Shown: positions 25,216 to 34,771, counted from the stretch's first letter. The stretch: DNA of 63,817 bases from Alloboseaceae bacterium BT-24-1 (GCA_025846845.1 JAOYTL010000025.1:1-63817); one strand, 5' to 3'. The notes: generated from the letters alone by a model not told the origin. Program-made: numbers and translations.

Positions 25216-25773
25216 ATGCTGCGCGCCATTATTCTGACTGCCACGGCTCTCGCCTTCGCTACGCCTGCGTCGGCCTATTCCAATCCGATCAGCCGCGGTC
25301 TCGCGGACTTCCTCAACATCTTCAGCGAACAGCCGGTGCCGCGCCAGACCGTGGCCTGGAGCGGCAGGCAGGCGCCCGGCACGGTCGTGGTCTCGACCAG
25401 CCAAAGGCGGCTCTACTATGTGCTCGGACAGGGGCAGGCCATCCGCTATGGCGTCGGCGTCGGCCGGCAGGGCTTCAGCTGGTCCGGAACCAAGACTGTC
25501 ACGCGGAAACGCGAATGGCCGGATTGGCGCCCGCCCGCGGCAATGCTGAAACGCCGGCCCGACCTGCCGCGCTATATGGAGGGCGGGATGGAGAACCCGC
25601 TCGGCGCACGGGCGATCTATCTCGGATCGAGCCTCTACCGCATCCACGGCTCGAACGAGCCCGACACGATCGGCGCCGCGGTCTCGTCGGGCTGCATCCG
25701 GATGACCAATCGCGACGTCACCGATCTCTATGACCGCGTCAGGCCCGGCACCAAGGTGATCGTGCAGCGCTAG
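25216..25773 (+). CDS. L,D-transpeptidase (YkuD/ErfK family)
   Basis: 185-residue periplasmic enzyme making 3-3 peptidoglycan crosslinks or attaching outer-membrane proteins. A signal peptide (residues 1-20, cleavage after ASA) is followed by the YkuD domain from about 55 to 184. Catalytic residues: His144 in YRIHGSNEP, Cys160 and Arg162 in SSGCIRM. It has no peptidoglycan-binding LysM. It is monocistronic, 65 bases after the phosphatase operon. Confidence 0.93.
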   Translation: MLRAIILTATALAFATPASAYSNPISRGLADFLNIFSEQPVPRQTVAWSGRQAPGTVVVSTSQRRLYYVLGQGQAIRYGVGVGRQGFSWSGTKTVTRKREWPDWRPPAAMLKRRPDLPRYMEGGMENPLGARAIYLGSSLYRIHGSNEPDTIGAAVSSGCIRMTNRDVTDLYDRVRPGTKVIVQR

Positions 25774-25775
25774 CC

Positions 25776-27071
25776 TCAATCCCCGCTGTGGCCGCGCCGG
25801 ATGCGCCGGACCATCAGCCAGACGCCGATCAGCGCCACCGGCACGAACAGCGCGGTGGCGACGCCGATATCGACCGGCAGGAAACCGGCATCCTTGGCGC
25901 CCTTGGCGAGATAGCCGAACAGGCTGACGACGTAGTAGCCGATCGCCGCGACCGAGAGCCCCTCGACCGTCTGCTGCAGGCGCAATTGCAGCCGGGTGCG
26001 GTCGTTCATCGCCGTGAGCAGATCGCGGTTCTGCTGTTCGAGCGCGACGTCGACGCGGGTGCGCAGCAGGTTGGCGGCGCGGGCGAGGCGGCGCGACAGG
26101 TCGAGCTGGCGCTGCTGCAGCATCTGGCAGGTGCGCATCGCCGGCGCCATCCGCCGCGACAGGAAGGCGGCGATGGTCGGCCAGCCGCCATGAGGCGTCT
26201 CGCCGATCGCCTCCAGCCGCTGGCCGACGATGCTGTCATAGGCGCGGCTGGCGCCGAAGCGGTAATTCGACGAGGCGGCTTCCGATTCCATCGTCGCCGC
26301 GACCGCCGTCATCTCGTCGAGCAGGGCATTGTCGGCGTCGAGCCCGTCGGTCTGCGTCATCGTGCCGGCGATGTGCACCAGCGTCTCCTCGGTGCGGCGC
26401 ACGGAGGGGGCGAGGCGGTGCGCTTCCGGCAGGCCGAGCAGGGCGAGCACGCGATAGGTCTCGATCTCGAGCAGCCGCTGCGCCAGCGCGCCGGCCCTTG
26501 CCGGGGTGAGTTCGCGGTCAAGGACGAGGATGCGCACGAAGCCGTCGGCTCCGGCGCGGAAGTCGGTCGCGGCGATGGCCGCCTCGCCGTCGACAATGGA
26601 GGCTGCGAGGCTCGCCGCGTCGAAGAGTGTCTCCAGCTCGGGCACGGCCTTTTCGGGCAGCAGATGCAGGTCGGCTGCCACCAGATGCGGCCCCGGCTGC
26701 GGCAGAGCATGCATGCCGTGCGGCAGGACGGTACTCGCTGGCAGGAAGGGGAGCGCGCCGGGCGAGGGCAATTCCCAGGTGTAGGTGGTGAACTCGCTGT
26801 GCTGCTCCCAGCGCAGGCTGACGTCACTGAGCCGGGCGCGATGGTGCTTGGCGCCCTCGGCCGGACCCGGCACGCCGCGCTCGGCGCAGAAGCGGGCGAG
26901 GGCCTCGCGATCGGCGGCGGCCTGGGCCTGATCGGTCATGAAGGCGAAGTGCAGCAGCCGCTGCGGTGTCGCCAGCGGCGCGAAGGGGCGGGCATGGATC
27001 TCGCCGAGGATCGTGCCGCGCGACGGGTGCGCGACGAGCGGCTGAGCAACGCTCTCGATCGTCTGGTCCAT
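25776..27071 (-). CDS. DUF3422 family membrane protein
   Basis: 431-residue protein of the DUF3422 family, widespread in Alphaproteobacteria. The N-terminus holds EIHARPFAPLATPQRLLHFAF near residue 24, and the middle is helical. Two transmembrane helices close the protein at about residues 363-383 and 392-416, with a coiled-coil region (QQRQLDLSRRLARAANLLRTRVDV) just before them. ATG 27071 has an AGGA upstream; the frame to 27182 has no such site. The function is unknown; the topology suggests a membrane-anchored cytoplasmic domain. Confidence 0.85.
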   Translation of the reverse strand: MDQTIESVAQPLVAHPSRGTILGEIHARPFAPLATPQRLLHFAFMTDQAQAAADREALARFCAERGVPGPAEGAKHHRARLSDVSLRWEQHSEFTTYTWELPSPGALPFLPASTVLPHGMHALPQPGPHLVAADLHLLPEKAVPELETLFDAASLAASIVDGEAAIAATDFRAGADGFVRILVLDRELTPARAGALAQRLLEIETYRVLALLGLPEAHRLAPSVRRTEETLVHIAGTMTQTDGLDADNALLDEMTAVAATMESEAASSNYRFGASRAYDSIVGQRLEAIGETPHGGWPTIAAFLSRRMAPAMRTCQMLQQRQLDLSRRLARAANLLRTRVDVALEQQNRDLLTAMNDRTRLQLRLQQTVEGLSVAAIGYYVVSLFGYLAKGAKDAGFLPVDIGVATALFVPVALIGVWLMVRRIRRGHSGD

Positions 27072-27294
27072 GCCGTCCTGCCCCTTTGCGCGCTCGCCCT
27101 TCGGCTTGTCCGCGCATCTGGAAGCTTGCCGGAAAGCGAAGAGCGCGACGAGTCGGGCACGGTGTCGCAAGGGCAGTGCCATCCGGCGCGGTACGCGACT
27201 TTCCTACAGAACGGGCACGAACGCCGGGCGATCACCGGTTCACTTTGTGACTGCGCTGGTCCGCGCTATTCTCGTCGCTGTCAGCGGGAGCACG

Positions 27295-27777
27295 ATGATG
27301 GGCTACGCCAAGCAGAAGCCGCTTTACGATCCGGCTTCGGATTACGAGGCCGATTTTTATCTCTGGAGCTACGAACAAGCCGAGCTGCTGCGCCAGCGCC
27401 GGTTCTCCGAACTCGACCTGCCGAACATCATCGAGGAGATCGAGAGCTTGGGCCGCAGCGACAAACGCGCTCTCACTTCCGCCTATCGCGTGCTGATGTG
27501 GCATTTGCTGAAGTGGCAGTACCAACCGCAAAAGCGCAGCGTTTCGTGGCAGGTCACAATTCGGGCCCAGCGGACCGAGATCGAGACGCTAGAAGACGAA
27601 AGCCCGTCCCTGGCGGCCAAAGCAGGCGACATCGTAGCGCGGAGCTATGCCAAGGCGCGCTTGGAAGCCGCGGAGGAAACCGCCTTGTCGCTCGCGACAT
27701 TCCCCGAGAGCTGCGCTTACACGCTTGTGCAATTGCGGGATTTCGACTGGTTGCCAGAGGGACCGCCTGAGGATTGA
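27295..27777 (+). CDS. DUF29 domain protein
   Basis: 160-residue soluble protein of the DUF29 family (mostly helical; typical of cyanobacteria and Alphaproteobacteria). Diagnostic parts are the N-terminal YEADFYLWSYEQAELLR, LDLPNIIEEIESLGRSDKRAL, and the MWHLLKWQYQP segment. ATGATG at 27295 has GGGAG upstream; either could start. Function is unknown. Confidence 0.85.
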   Translation: MMGYAKQKPLYDPASDYEADFYLWSYEQAELLRQRRFSELDLPNIIEEIESLGRSDKRALTSAYRVLMWHLLKWQYQPQKRSVSWQVTIRAQRTEIETLEDESPSLAAKAGDIVARSYAKARLEAAEETALSLATFPESCAYTLVQLRDFDWLPEGPPED

Positions 27778-27814
27778 TGACAAGATTGGGCACGGATACG
27801 GCTAGGGTTTGCCC

Positions 27815-28441
27815 ATGCCGCTGCCCAACCGCATCCGCCCCGATGGCTCGCTCTTCGCCGATCCGGCGCGCGGCCTGCTGTTCGGCAATCGCGGTGGCAA
27901 GTTCCACGATCCGGCGACGCAGGCGCTGCCGACGCGCCTGTTCGCGACCAGGCAATGGATCTGCTGCGTGCTCTCGTTCAAGGGCCGGCAGCGCAATGTC
28001 TGGGGCCGCTACTATACCGAGCTGTTCTTCTGCGACGAGGTGACGGCGCTCGCCGCCGGGCACCGACCTTGCGTCGAATGCCGGCGCGCCGATGCCCATG
28101 CCTACCGGGCGGCGCTGGTCGCGGGGCTCGGCCTCGCCGAGGTGCCGCTCTTTCCGGTGATCGACGAGCGGCTCGATCGAGAGCGGCGCAATGGCCGGGC
28201 GAAACGGTTGCACCAGCTGCCGGCCGAGAGCCTGCCGGATGGCGCGATGATCGCCGCGCCGGAAGGCGAATTCCTCGCCCTGCGCGGGGTCAAGGCCCTG
28301 CTCTGGTCGCCGTCCGGCTATGTCGCGACGCAGCCGCGGCCGACCGGCTTGGTGACTGCCGTCACCCCGCCGTCATCGCTGGCCGCGCTTGTGAACGGCT
28401 ATCAACCGCTCTGGCACCCTACGGCCGCCGAACTGGCCTGA
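27815..28441 (+). CDS. conserved protein of unknown function with a CxxC site
   Basis: 208-residue soluble protein. An HRPCVECRR segment near residue 86 gives a CxxC with a nearby His and is followed by a conserved AHAYRAAL helix; another conserved stretch is RGGKFHDPATQ. No signal peptide or membrane helix. The ATG at 27815 follows an AGGG. Homologues are annotated only as hypothetical; the CxxC could bind zinc. It is in the same direction as the DUF29 gene, 37 bases on. Confidence 0.65.
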   Translation: MPLPNRIRPDGSLFADPARGLLFGNRGGKFHDPATQALPTRLFATRQWICCVLSFKGRQRNVWGRYYTELFFCDEVTALAAGHRPCVECRRADAHAYRAALVAGLGLAEVPLFPVIDERLDRERRNGRAKRLHQLPAESLPDGAMIAAPEGEFLALRGVKALLWSPSGYVATQPRPTGLVTAVTPPSSLAALVNGYQPLWHPTAAELA

Positions 28442-28534
28442 ATCGCGATCTGCCCGCCTTGTCAGTCCCAACTGCGACAGCGCAACGTCCTGCCTCGTGG
28501 GCTCGCGGGCCGAGCCGATCCCGGGGGAAATTCG

Positions 28535-29032
28535 ATGTTGAAGACTGTTTTTGCGCTCGCTGTCGCGCTGGTCGGTTTCAGCGGCTTGCCGGCCATGGCT
28601 GGCGCGCTCCAGATCACCGATGACGATCCCATCGCCGTGGTCACGGTGCCGGATGCCTGGACGACGGCGAAGATCAAGCGCGGCGTCGAGATCAAGACGC
28701 CGGACGATGAGATCTACCTCTGGTTCGAGCTGGTGGCGCCCGATCAGATCGATACGCTGCAGAAGGAGCACAACGGTTATTTCGACAAGGAAGGCGTCAC
28801 CATCACTGGCGCTTCCGAGACGATCAAGCAGGAGGTCAAGGGTAAGGCCTGGTCGTTCACCGAGCTCAAGGCCAAGAGCAAGGACGGCGATTCGCTCATC
28901 CGCTATGTCGCGATCAATCCGAACGTCCCGAGCGGCAAGATCATCATGATGACCTATTGGGCCTCGCTCGACGGCCACAAGACGCATGACGCCGCAATGA
29001 AGGGCATCATCGACAGCATCGCCTATAAATAA
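28535..29032 (+). CDS. exported protein of unknown function
   Basis: 165-residue protein with a clear Sec signal (MLKTVFALAVALVGFSGLPAMA, cleavage near 22). The mature part of about 143 residues has alternating beta strands and conserved polar stretches (DDEIYLWFEL, IIMMTYWAS). It has no cysteine, so no disulfide. Function unknown; it resembles small periplasmic stress or histidine-kinase-associated proteins only in general character. Confidence 0.75.
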   Translation: MLKTVFALAVALVGFSGLPAMAGALQITDDDPIAVVTVPDAWTTAKIKRGVEIKTPDDEIYLWFELVAPDQIDTLQKEHNGYFDKEGVTITGASETIKQEVKGKAWSFTELKAKSKDGDSLIRYVAINPNVPSGKIIMMTYWASLDGHKTHDAAMKGIIDSIAYK

Positions 29033-29118
29033 GATCCGCTTTGCGCGAGGGAACCGCCGGCCGGCTCACGACGTTGTCCCGTCATCTTCATCCGATGACA
29101 ATCAAGGGGTTAGCGTCA

Positions 29119-29193
29119 ATGCGTTCGATCATTCTGTGGCTGGTGGGCGTTCCGATCCCGATCATCATCCTGCTCTGGTTCTTCATGCGCTGA
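29119..29193 (+). CDS. 24-residue single-helix membrane peptide
   Basis: A short frame encodes MRSIILWLVGVPIPIIILL and a short WFFMR end. AAGGGG lies about 11 bases before the ATG. A near-identical peptide, with the same GVPIPIIILL core, is common in Hyphomicrobiales genomes. The whole product is one transmembrane helix with a basic end on either side, like the small regulators of membrane complexes. Too short for normal gene finders. Confidence 0.68.
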   Translation: MRSIILWLVGVPIPIIILLWFFMR

Positions 29194-29328
29194 CAGGAAC
29201 TGGTAGAAGGACTTGCTATGGCCGGGCTCGCCCGGCCATTCTTGTGTCGCGGGATATCGTGCCGGCAGGGCGAAACGGCACCATCCCGCCTTCACCCCTT
29301 TGCCGTGCTGCGAGTATAGCTTTCGCCC

Positions 29329-30255
29329 ATGCAACCCATCATCCAGATATCCGACCTGTCGAAGACCTATGCTTCGGGCTTCCAGGCACTGAAGAGCGTC
29401 ACGCTCGACATCAGGCGCGGCGAGATCTTCGCCCTGCTCGGGCCGAACGGCGCCGGCAAGACGACGTTGATCAGTATCGTCTGCGGCATCGTCAACCCGA
29501 GCACGGGCACGGTCCTCGCCGACGGCCACGACATCATCCGCGACTACCGCGCTGCCCGCAGCCAGATCGGCCTCGTGCCGCAGGAACTGACCACCGACGC
29601 CTTCGAGACGGTCTGGGCAACGGTGTCGTTCAGTCGTGGCCTGTTCGGCAAGCCGAAGAACCCGGCCATCGTCGAGCAGGTGCTGCGCGATCTCTCGCTC
29701 TGGGACAAGCGCGACAGCAAGATCATGACGCTGTCGGGCGGCATGAAGCGACGCGTGCTGATCGCCAAGGCACTGGCGCACGAGCCGCAGATCCTCTTCC
29801 TCGACGAGCCCACCGCCGGCGTCGATGTCGAGCTCCGGCAGGACATGTGGAAGCTGGTGCGCCGCCTGCGCGACAGCGGCGTCACGATCATCCTGACCAC
29901 GCACTATATCGAGGAGGCCGAGGAGATGGCCGACCGGGTCGGCGTGATCAGCAAGGGCGAGATCATCCTGGTCGAGGAGAAGGCCGAGCTGATGCGCAAG
30001 CTCGGCCAGAAGCAGCTCACCTTGCATCTGCAGACACGGCTGGACGCGGTACCCGAGGCCCTTTCCGGCTACGGCTTGACGCTCCAAACCGAGGGCGAGG
30101 AACTCGTCTACACCTACGACACCAAGGCCGAGCGCACCGGCATCACCGCGCTGATGAAGGATCTCGCCGATGCCGGCATCCGCTTCAGCGACCTGCGCAC
30201 CAGCCAATCCTCGCTCGAGGACATCTTCGTCGGCCTGCTGAGGGCGAACGCATGA
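29329..30255 (+). CDS. ABC-2 type exporter ATP-binding protein (YadG-like)
   Basis: 308-residue ATPase. Walker A GPNGAGKTT near residue 42, signature LSGGMKRRVLIAKAL near 142, Walker B LFLDEPTAGVD near 163, and a 90-residue C-terminal regulatory region. The type (DrrA/YadG) pairs with an ABC-2 permease, encoded here directly downstream with a four-base overlap. Exported substrate unknown; YadGH is conserved but uncharacterised in E. coli. Confidence 0.92.
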   Translation: MQPIIQISDLSKTYASGFQALKSVTLDIRRGEIFALLGPNGAGKTTLISIVCGIVNPSTGTVLADGHDIIRDYRAARSQIGLVPQELTTDAFETVWATVSFSRGLFGKPKNPAIVEQVLRDLSLWDKRDSKIMTLSGGMKRRVLIAKALAHEPQILFLDEPTAGVDVELRQDMWKLVRRLRDSGVTIILTTHYIEEAEEMADRVGVISKGEIILVEEKAELMRKLGQKQLTLHLQTRLDAVPEALSGYGLTLQTEGEELVYTYDTKAERTGITALMKDLADAGIRFSDLRTSQSSLEDIFVGLLRANA

Positions 30256-31013
30256 ACCTGCACGCAATCAAGGCGATCTACCGCTTCGAGATGGCCCGTA
30301 CCTGGCGCACGCCGCTGCAGAGCATCCTCTCGCCGGTGATCTCGACCTCGCTCTATTTCGTCGTTTTCGGCGCGGCGATCGGCTCGCATATGGGCGCGAT
30401 CGACGGTGTGCCCTACGGCGCCTTCATCGTGCCGGGCCTGATCATGCTCTCGCTCCTGACCCAGAGCATCGCCAACGCCTCCTTCGCGATCTACTTCCCG
30501 AAATTCGTCGGCACGATCTTCGAATTGCTGTCGGCGCCGGTCGCCTGGTGGGAGGCGGTCTTCGCCTATGTCGCGGCGGCGGCGACGAAATCGGTGATCC
30601 TGGGCTTGATCATCCTCGCGACCGCCTTCCTGTTCGTGCCGCTGAAGATCGAGCATCCGGTCTGGATGCTGCTCTTCCTGATTCTGACGGCGGCGACCTT
30701 CAGCCTGTTCGGCTTCATCATCGGCGTCTGGGCGGATGGCTTCGAGAAGCTGCAGGCGATTCCGCTTCTGATCATCACGCCGCTGACCTTCCTTGGCGGC
30801 TCGTTCTACTCGATCGACATGTTGCCGCCATTCTGGCGGGCGGTGACGCTGGCCAATCCGGTCGTCTACCTGATCAGCGGCTTCCGCTGGAGCTTCAACG
30901 GCGTCGCCGATGTCGGCATCGCGGTCAGCCTCACCATGACGCTGGTCTTCCTCGCCGCCTGCATCGCGGTGATCGCCTGGATCTTCAAGACCGGCTACCG
31001 GCTGAAGAACTGA
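30252..31013 (+). CDS. ABC-2 type exporter permease (YadH-like)
   Basis: 253-residue integral membrane protein with six helices (about residues 21-44, 55-78, 102-130, 137-160, 167-187, 224-248). The ABC-2 motif region is GGSFYSIDMLPPFWRAVTLANPVVYLISGFRW near 176-207. The ATG overlaps the ATPase stop (ATGA). Together the pair forms a homodimeric-permease exporter; it ends seven bases before the stop of the convergent chemoreceptor. Confidence 0.92.
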   Translation: MNLHAIKAIYRFEMARTWRTPLQSILSPVISTSLYFVVFGAAIGSHMGAIDGVPYGAFIVPGLIMLSLLTQSIANASFAIYFPKFVGTIFELLSAPVAWWEAVFAYVAAAATKSVILGLIILATAFLFVPLKIEHPVWMLLFLILTAATFSLFGFIIGVWADGFEKLQAIPLLIITPLTFLGGSFYSIDMLPPFWRAVTLANPVVYLISGFRWSFNGVADVGIAVSLTMTLVFLAACIAVIAWIFKTGYRLKN

Positions 31014-31019
31014 GACCTC

Positions 31020-32702
31020 TCAGGCGGCCTTGATCTGACCGAAGAAGGTCGCGACGGCGCCGCGTAGCGCTTCCGCCTCGCGCGCCAGGTTCTCGGCGGT
31101 GCGCAACGTGTCGGACGCAGCGCCGGTCGCCTCGCCCGAGGCGGCGGCGAGGCTGTCGAGCGCCAGGGCGGCAGTCGCAGCACCGTCGGCGGTCGCCTGG
31201 GCACTGCGGGCGATTTCCGATGTGGTGCTCTTCTGCTGCTCGGTCGCGGCGGCGATGGCCGTGGTGTGCTGCGAGACTTCGGTGATCGTCGCGGCGATCG
31301 CGCCGATTGCGTCGACGGCGCTCGTGGCCTCGCCGCGGAAGGCCCCGATCTGGCTGGCGATGCTGTTCGTCGCCTCCGCGGTGCGGCTCGCCAATGTCTT
31401 GACCTCGGTGGCGACGACGGCGAAGCCGCGCCCGGCCTCGCCGGCGCGGGCAGCCTCGATCGTCGCATTGAGCGCGAGCAGGTTGGTCTGCTCGGCAATG
31501 TCGCGGATCAGGTCAATGACGCTGCCGATGCGCTCCGAGGCGCGGGCGAGACCATCGACGCGCTGGCTCACGTCGCGTGCTTCTTGTGCGGCGCCGCTGA
31601 CCATGGCGCTCGCCCGGATCACGCGGTCGGCGATCTCGGCGATCGAGCTCGACAGTTCCTCGGCGGCCACCGCGACTTGCTGGACTCTATCTGAGGCGTC
31701 CTGGGAGGCGTCCTGCGCTCCGTCGATCTGCACGGTGCGGGCGCTGGCGATCTCGCTCACCACCCGTGCTGTGCCCTCGAGCGTATGGGCGCCGGTCTCG
31801 ACGGTCTCGAGCGCGTCGGCGAGCCTGGCATCGAAGGCGGCGACGATCTCGGCGATCCGCTGCTGGCGTTCTGCGCGCCCGGCTTCATTGTGCGCGGCGG
31901 CGGCCTCCAGGGCCTCGCGGGCGAGGGCGTTGTCGCGGAAGACCTCGACCGCCCGCGCCATGTCGCCGATCTCGTCCTGTCGGCGCACGAGCGGAACATC
32001 AGTGACAGGTTCGGCCGCCGCCAGGCTGCGCATGGTCGTCGCGAGCCTGCGTAGCGGGCGGGAGACGCGGCGATACACGACCAGGACCGTGAGACCAAGA
32101 CCGGTCAGGATCGAGAGGAGGCCGACGCCGATCTGCAGGTTGACGCTGTCGCGCTGCATCGCTTCGAGCCTGGCGTCGAGCGCAGCGCTTCGCCCGTCAT
32201 AGCTGCCCGCGATGCGCTTCAGCGTTTCGTTGAGCGCCTTGCGATTGTCGCGATTGGCATCGTCATTGCCGGCTACGCGCGCCGCCGCCGTAGCGCCCTG
32301 CCGCCCGAGCCGGACGATGTCGCGCCGGAAGCGGATGAATTCCTGAATGCGTGCTTTGAGGGTTTCGAAATCGGCGCGCTCCTGCTCCTCGACCAGCGGC
32401 TGCCATTCGGCCATCAGCAGGTCGATCTCGGCGAGGCTCTGCAGCAGCGGCGGCGCGAAGCGCTCTGCTCCGATGGCGCCCTCGCTCATGTAGATGCCCC
32501 GCGATTCCATCACGACGGCGTTCACCAGCCCGTTGATCCGCTCGGCGAGGGCGGAGCGGTGCGTAACCGACTGCATCTCGTCCGTCATCGCGGCATAGCG
32601 GCTAAGGCTGTAGATTCCGAGGCCGATAGCGATCGCAGCGGCGATGACGAGAAGCGATATCGCGGCGAGAATCTGGCTCGAGATGGTGCGCAGGGAGGCC
32701 AT
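31020..32702 (-). CDS. methyl-accepting chemotaxis protein
   Basis: 560-residue chemoreceptor. TM1 at about residues 10-30, a periplasmic four-helix-type sensor domain to about 188, TM2 to 209, HAMP at 210-262, and a cytoplasmic signalling domain. The hairpin tip, with LIRDIAEQTNLLALNATIEAARAGEAGRGFAVVA, is the CheA/CheW contact. The start at 32702 fits the TM1; a 21-residue upstream extension is improbable. The ligand is unknown. No che genes are nearby. Confidence 0.93.
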   Translation of the reverse strand: MASLRTISSQILAAISLLVIAAAIAIGLGIYSLSRYAAMTDEMQSVTHRSALAERINGLVNAVVMESRGIYMSEGAIGAERFAPPLLQSLAEIDLLMAEWQPLVEEQERADFETLKARIQEFIRFRRDIVRLGRQGATAAARVAGNDDANRDNRKALNETLKRIAGSYDGRSAALDARLEAMQRDSVNLQIGVGLLSILTGLGLTVLVVYRRVSRPLRRLATTMRSLAAAEPVTDVPLVRRQDEIGDMARAVEVFRDNALAREALEAAAAHNEAGRAERQQRIAEIVAAFDARLADALETVETGAHTLEGTARVVSEIASARTVQIDGAQDASQDASDRVQQVAVAAEELSSSIAEIADRVIRASAMVSGAAQEARDVSQRVDGLARASERIGSVIDLIRDIAEQTNLLALNATIEAARAGEAGRGFAVVATEVKTLASRTAEATNSIASQIGAFRGEATSAVDAIGAIAATITEVSQHTTAIAAATEQQKSTTSEIARSAQATADGAATAALALDSLAAASGEATGAASDTLRTAENLAREAEALRGAVATFFGQIKAA

Positions 32703-32878
32703 CAGCGTCGCGATTCGGGAGGCCGCGGCTTTGTCACGGTGCGCAGCAGGGAACCCATCGCCCATCTAGGCGCGGTCCGGTTAAATTTGCGTTGGACCGC
32801 ACGCGATACGCGCGGGGCTGTGCCGCGATGACGGCTCGCCGGATTGACTTGCGCCGCGCATCCTGTCTTGACCACGCC

Positions 32879-34501
32879 ATGACCGATCTTTCGACCCTCG
32901 ACACCCCGGCTGAGGCCGCGGCGCCCCATGCGCGCCGGCGCACCTTCGCCATCATCTCGCATCCGGACGCAGGCAAGACCACGCTGACCGAGAAGCTGCT
33001 CTATTTCGGCGGCGCGATCCAGCTCGCGGGCGAAGTGCGCGCCAAGGCCGGCCGGCGCCAGACCTCTTCCGACTGGATGAAGATCGAGCGCCAGCGCGGC
33101 ATCTCGGTCGTCACCTCGGTGATGACCTTCGAATATGACGGGCGCGTCTTCAACCTGCTCGACACGCCGGGCCATGAGGACTTCTCGGAAGACACCTATC
33201 GAACCCTGACGGCGGTCGACAGCGCCGTGATGGTGATCGACGCCGCAAAGGGCATCGAGGCGCGCACCAAGAAGCTGTTCGAGGTCTGCCGTCTCAGAGA
33301 CATCCCGATCGTCACCTTCATCAACAAGGTCGACCGTGAGACGCGCGATCCCTTCGACCTGCTCAACGAGATCGAGACGACACTGGCGCTCGACGTCGCG
33401 CCGATGACCTGGCCGGTCGGCCGCGGGCGCGAGTTCGTCGGCACGCTCGACCTCGCCTCCAACACGCTGCGCCGCAACCAGAAGGGCGACGAGAGCGATG
33501 CCGGCCAGAAGGTCGACGGCGAGGACGACAAGCTCTTCGACGAGCTCCTGCCCAATGGCGCCGTCGACACCTTCCGCGAGGAGGTCTTCCTGGCACGCGA
33601 GGGCTGCAAGCCCTTCGATCTCGAGGCCTTCCGTGAAGGCCATCTGACGCCGGTCTATTTCGGCGCGGCGCTGCGCGACTACGGCGTGCGCGACCTGATC
33701 GACGCGCTCGGACGGCTGGCGCCGAGCCCGCGTGCGCAGCAGGCCGACAAGCGCGCGATCGAGGCGGGCGAGCCGAAGATGACCGGCTTCGTCTTCAAGA
33801 TCCAGGCGAACATGGATCCGAACCACCGCGACCGCATCGCCTTCATGCGGGTCTGCTCGGGCAAGCTCTCGCGCGGCATGAAGGCCAGGCTGGTGCGCAC
33901 CGGCAAGCCGCTGCCGCTGAACGCGCCGCAATTCTTCTTCGCCCGCGACCGCTCGATCGCCGAGGAAGCCTATGCCGGCGACATCGTCGGCCTGCCTAAC
34001 CACGGCACGCTGCGCATCGGCGACACGCTGACCGAGGGCGAGGACATCGTCTTCCGTGGCGTGCCGAGCTTCGCGCCGGAAATCCTGCGCCGCGTCAAGC
34101 TCAAGGACGCGATGAAGGCGAAGAAGCTGCGCGAAGCGTTGCAGCAGATGGCGGAGGAGGGCGTGGTCCAGCTCTTCCTGCCGCATGATGGCGCGCCCGC
34201 CATCGTCGGCGTCGTCGGGGCCCTTCAGCTCGACGTGCTGAAGGAGCGCATGGAGGCAGAGTATTCGCTGCCGGTCGACTTCGAGCCCTGCCAGTTCGCG
34301 ATCGCGCGCTGGGTCTCGAGCGAGGACAAGGTGGCCTTGCAGAAGTTCGTGGCGCTGAAGCCCTCGTCGATGGCTGACGATCTCGACGGCGACCCGGTCT
34401 TCATGGCTTCGTCGCAGTTCACGCTGAAATACGACGCCGAGCGCGCGCCGGAAATCAGCTTCTCCGACGTGAAGGACTACCAGAAGGTGGCCGGGGGCTG
34501 A
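32879..34501 (+). CDS. prfC: peptide chain release factor 3
   Basis: 540-residue translational GTPase that recycles RF1/RF2 from the ribosome after termination. G1 HPDAGKTT (near residue 23), G3 DTPGHEDF and G4 NKVDRE are present, then domains II and III. Family length is about 530, so the chosen ATG at 32879 is right; the upstream in-frame ATGs at 32792 and 32828 would add an unrelated extension. Monocistronic. Downstream lies a toxin-antitoxin operon. Confidence 0.95.
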   Translation: MTDLSTLDTPAEAAAPHARRRTFAIISHPDAGKTTLTEKLLYFGGAIQLAGEVRAKAGRRQTSSDWMKIERQRGISVVTSVMTFEYDGRVFNLLDTPGHEDFSEDTYRTLTAVDSAVMVIDAAKGIEARTKKLFEVCRLRDIPIVTFINKVDRETRDPFDLLNEIETTLALDVAPMTWPVGRGREFVGTLDLASNTLRRNQKGDESDAGQKVDGEDDKLFDELLPNGAVDTFREEVFLAREGCKPFDLEAFREGHLTPVYFGAALRDYGVRDLIDALGRLAPSPRAQQADKRAIEAGEPKMTGFVFKIQANMDPNHRDRIAFMRVCSGKLSRGMKARLVRTGKPLPLNAPQFFFARDRSIAEEAYAGDIVGLPNHGTLRIGDTLTEGEDIVFRGVPSFAPEILRRVKLKDAMKAKKLREALQQMAEEGVVQLFLPHDGAPAIVGVVGALQLDVLKERMEAEYSLPVDFEPCQFAIARWVSSEDKVALQKFVALKPSSMADDLDGDPVFMASSQFTLKYDAERAPEISFSDVKDYQKVAGG

Positions 34502-34528
34502 GCCGAGCCAGCTCTTCGAGCATGGCTT

Positions 34529-34560
34529 TGCGCATCATCTGATGCTAGATTTGATGCGCA
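34529..34560. promoter_or_regulatory. VapB-type autoregulatory operator
   Basis: TGCGCATCA (34529-34537) and TGATGCGCA (34552-34560) form a perfect nine-base inverted repeat. A third TGATGC half-site lies between at 34540-34545, so the site has three copies of the same half-sequence. It is 14 bases before the antitoxin start and could cover the promoter. Confidence 0.6.
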
Positions 34561-34573
34561 TATGGAGAAGACC

Positions 34574-34771
34574 ATGCGCACCACGATCACCCTGGATGCC
34601 GAACTCCTCGAAAAGGCTCAGGCCTATACCGGTATAACCGAGCGCTCGGTCCTGTTGAGGGAAGCGCTCGCCGCCCTGATCCAGCGCGAGGCGGCACGAC
34701 GAGCGATCAGGCTGGGTGGCACCGATCCAAAGGCGACTGCAGCGCCGCGCAAGCGCCCGCCTGCGGCATGA
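34574..34771 (+). CDS. vapB: VapB-type antitoxin
   Basis: 65-residue antitoxin of the DUF2191/ribbon-helix-helix class. MRTTITLDAELLEKAQAYTG at the start gives the RHH strand and helix; the basic tail (RKRPPAA) would bind the toxin. The ATG at 34574 has GGAG six bases upstream; the earlier ATG at 34562 overlaps that site. Its stop overlaps the toxin start (ATGA). It represses its own operon with the toxin and neutralises VapC. Confidence 0.86.
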   Translation: MRTTITLDAELLEKAQAYTGITERSVLLREALAALIQREAARRAIRLGGTDPKATAAPRKRPPAA

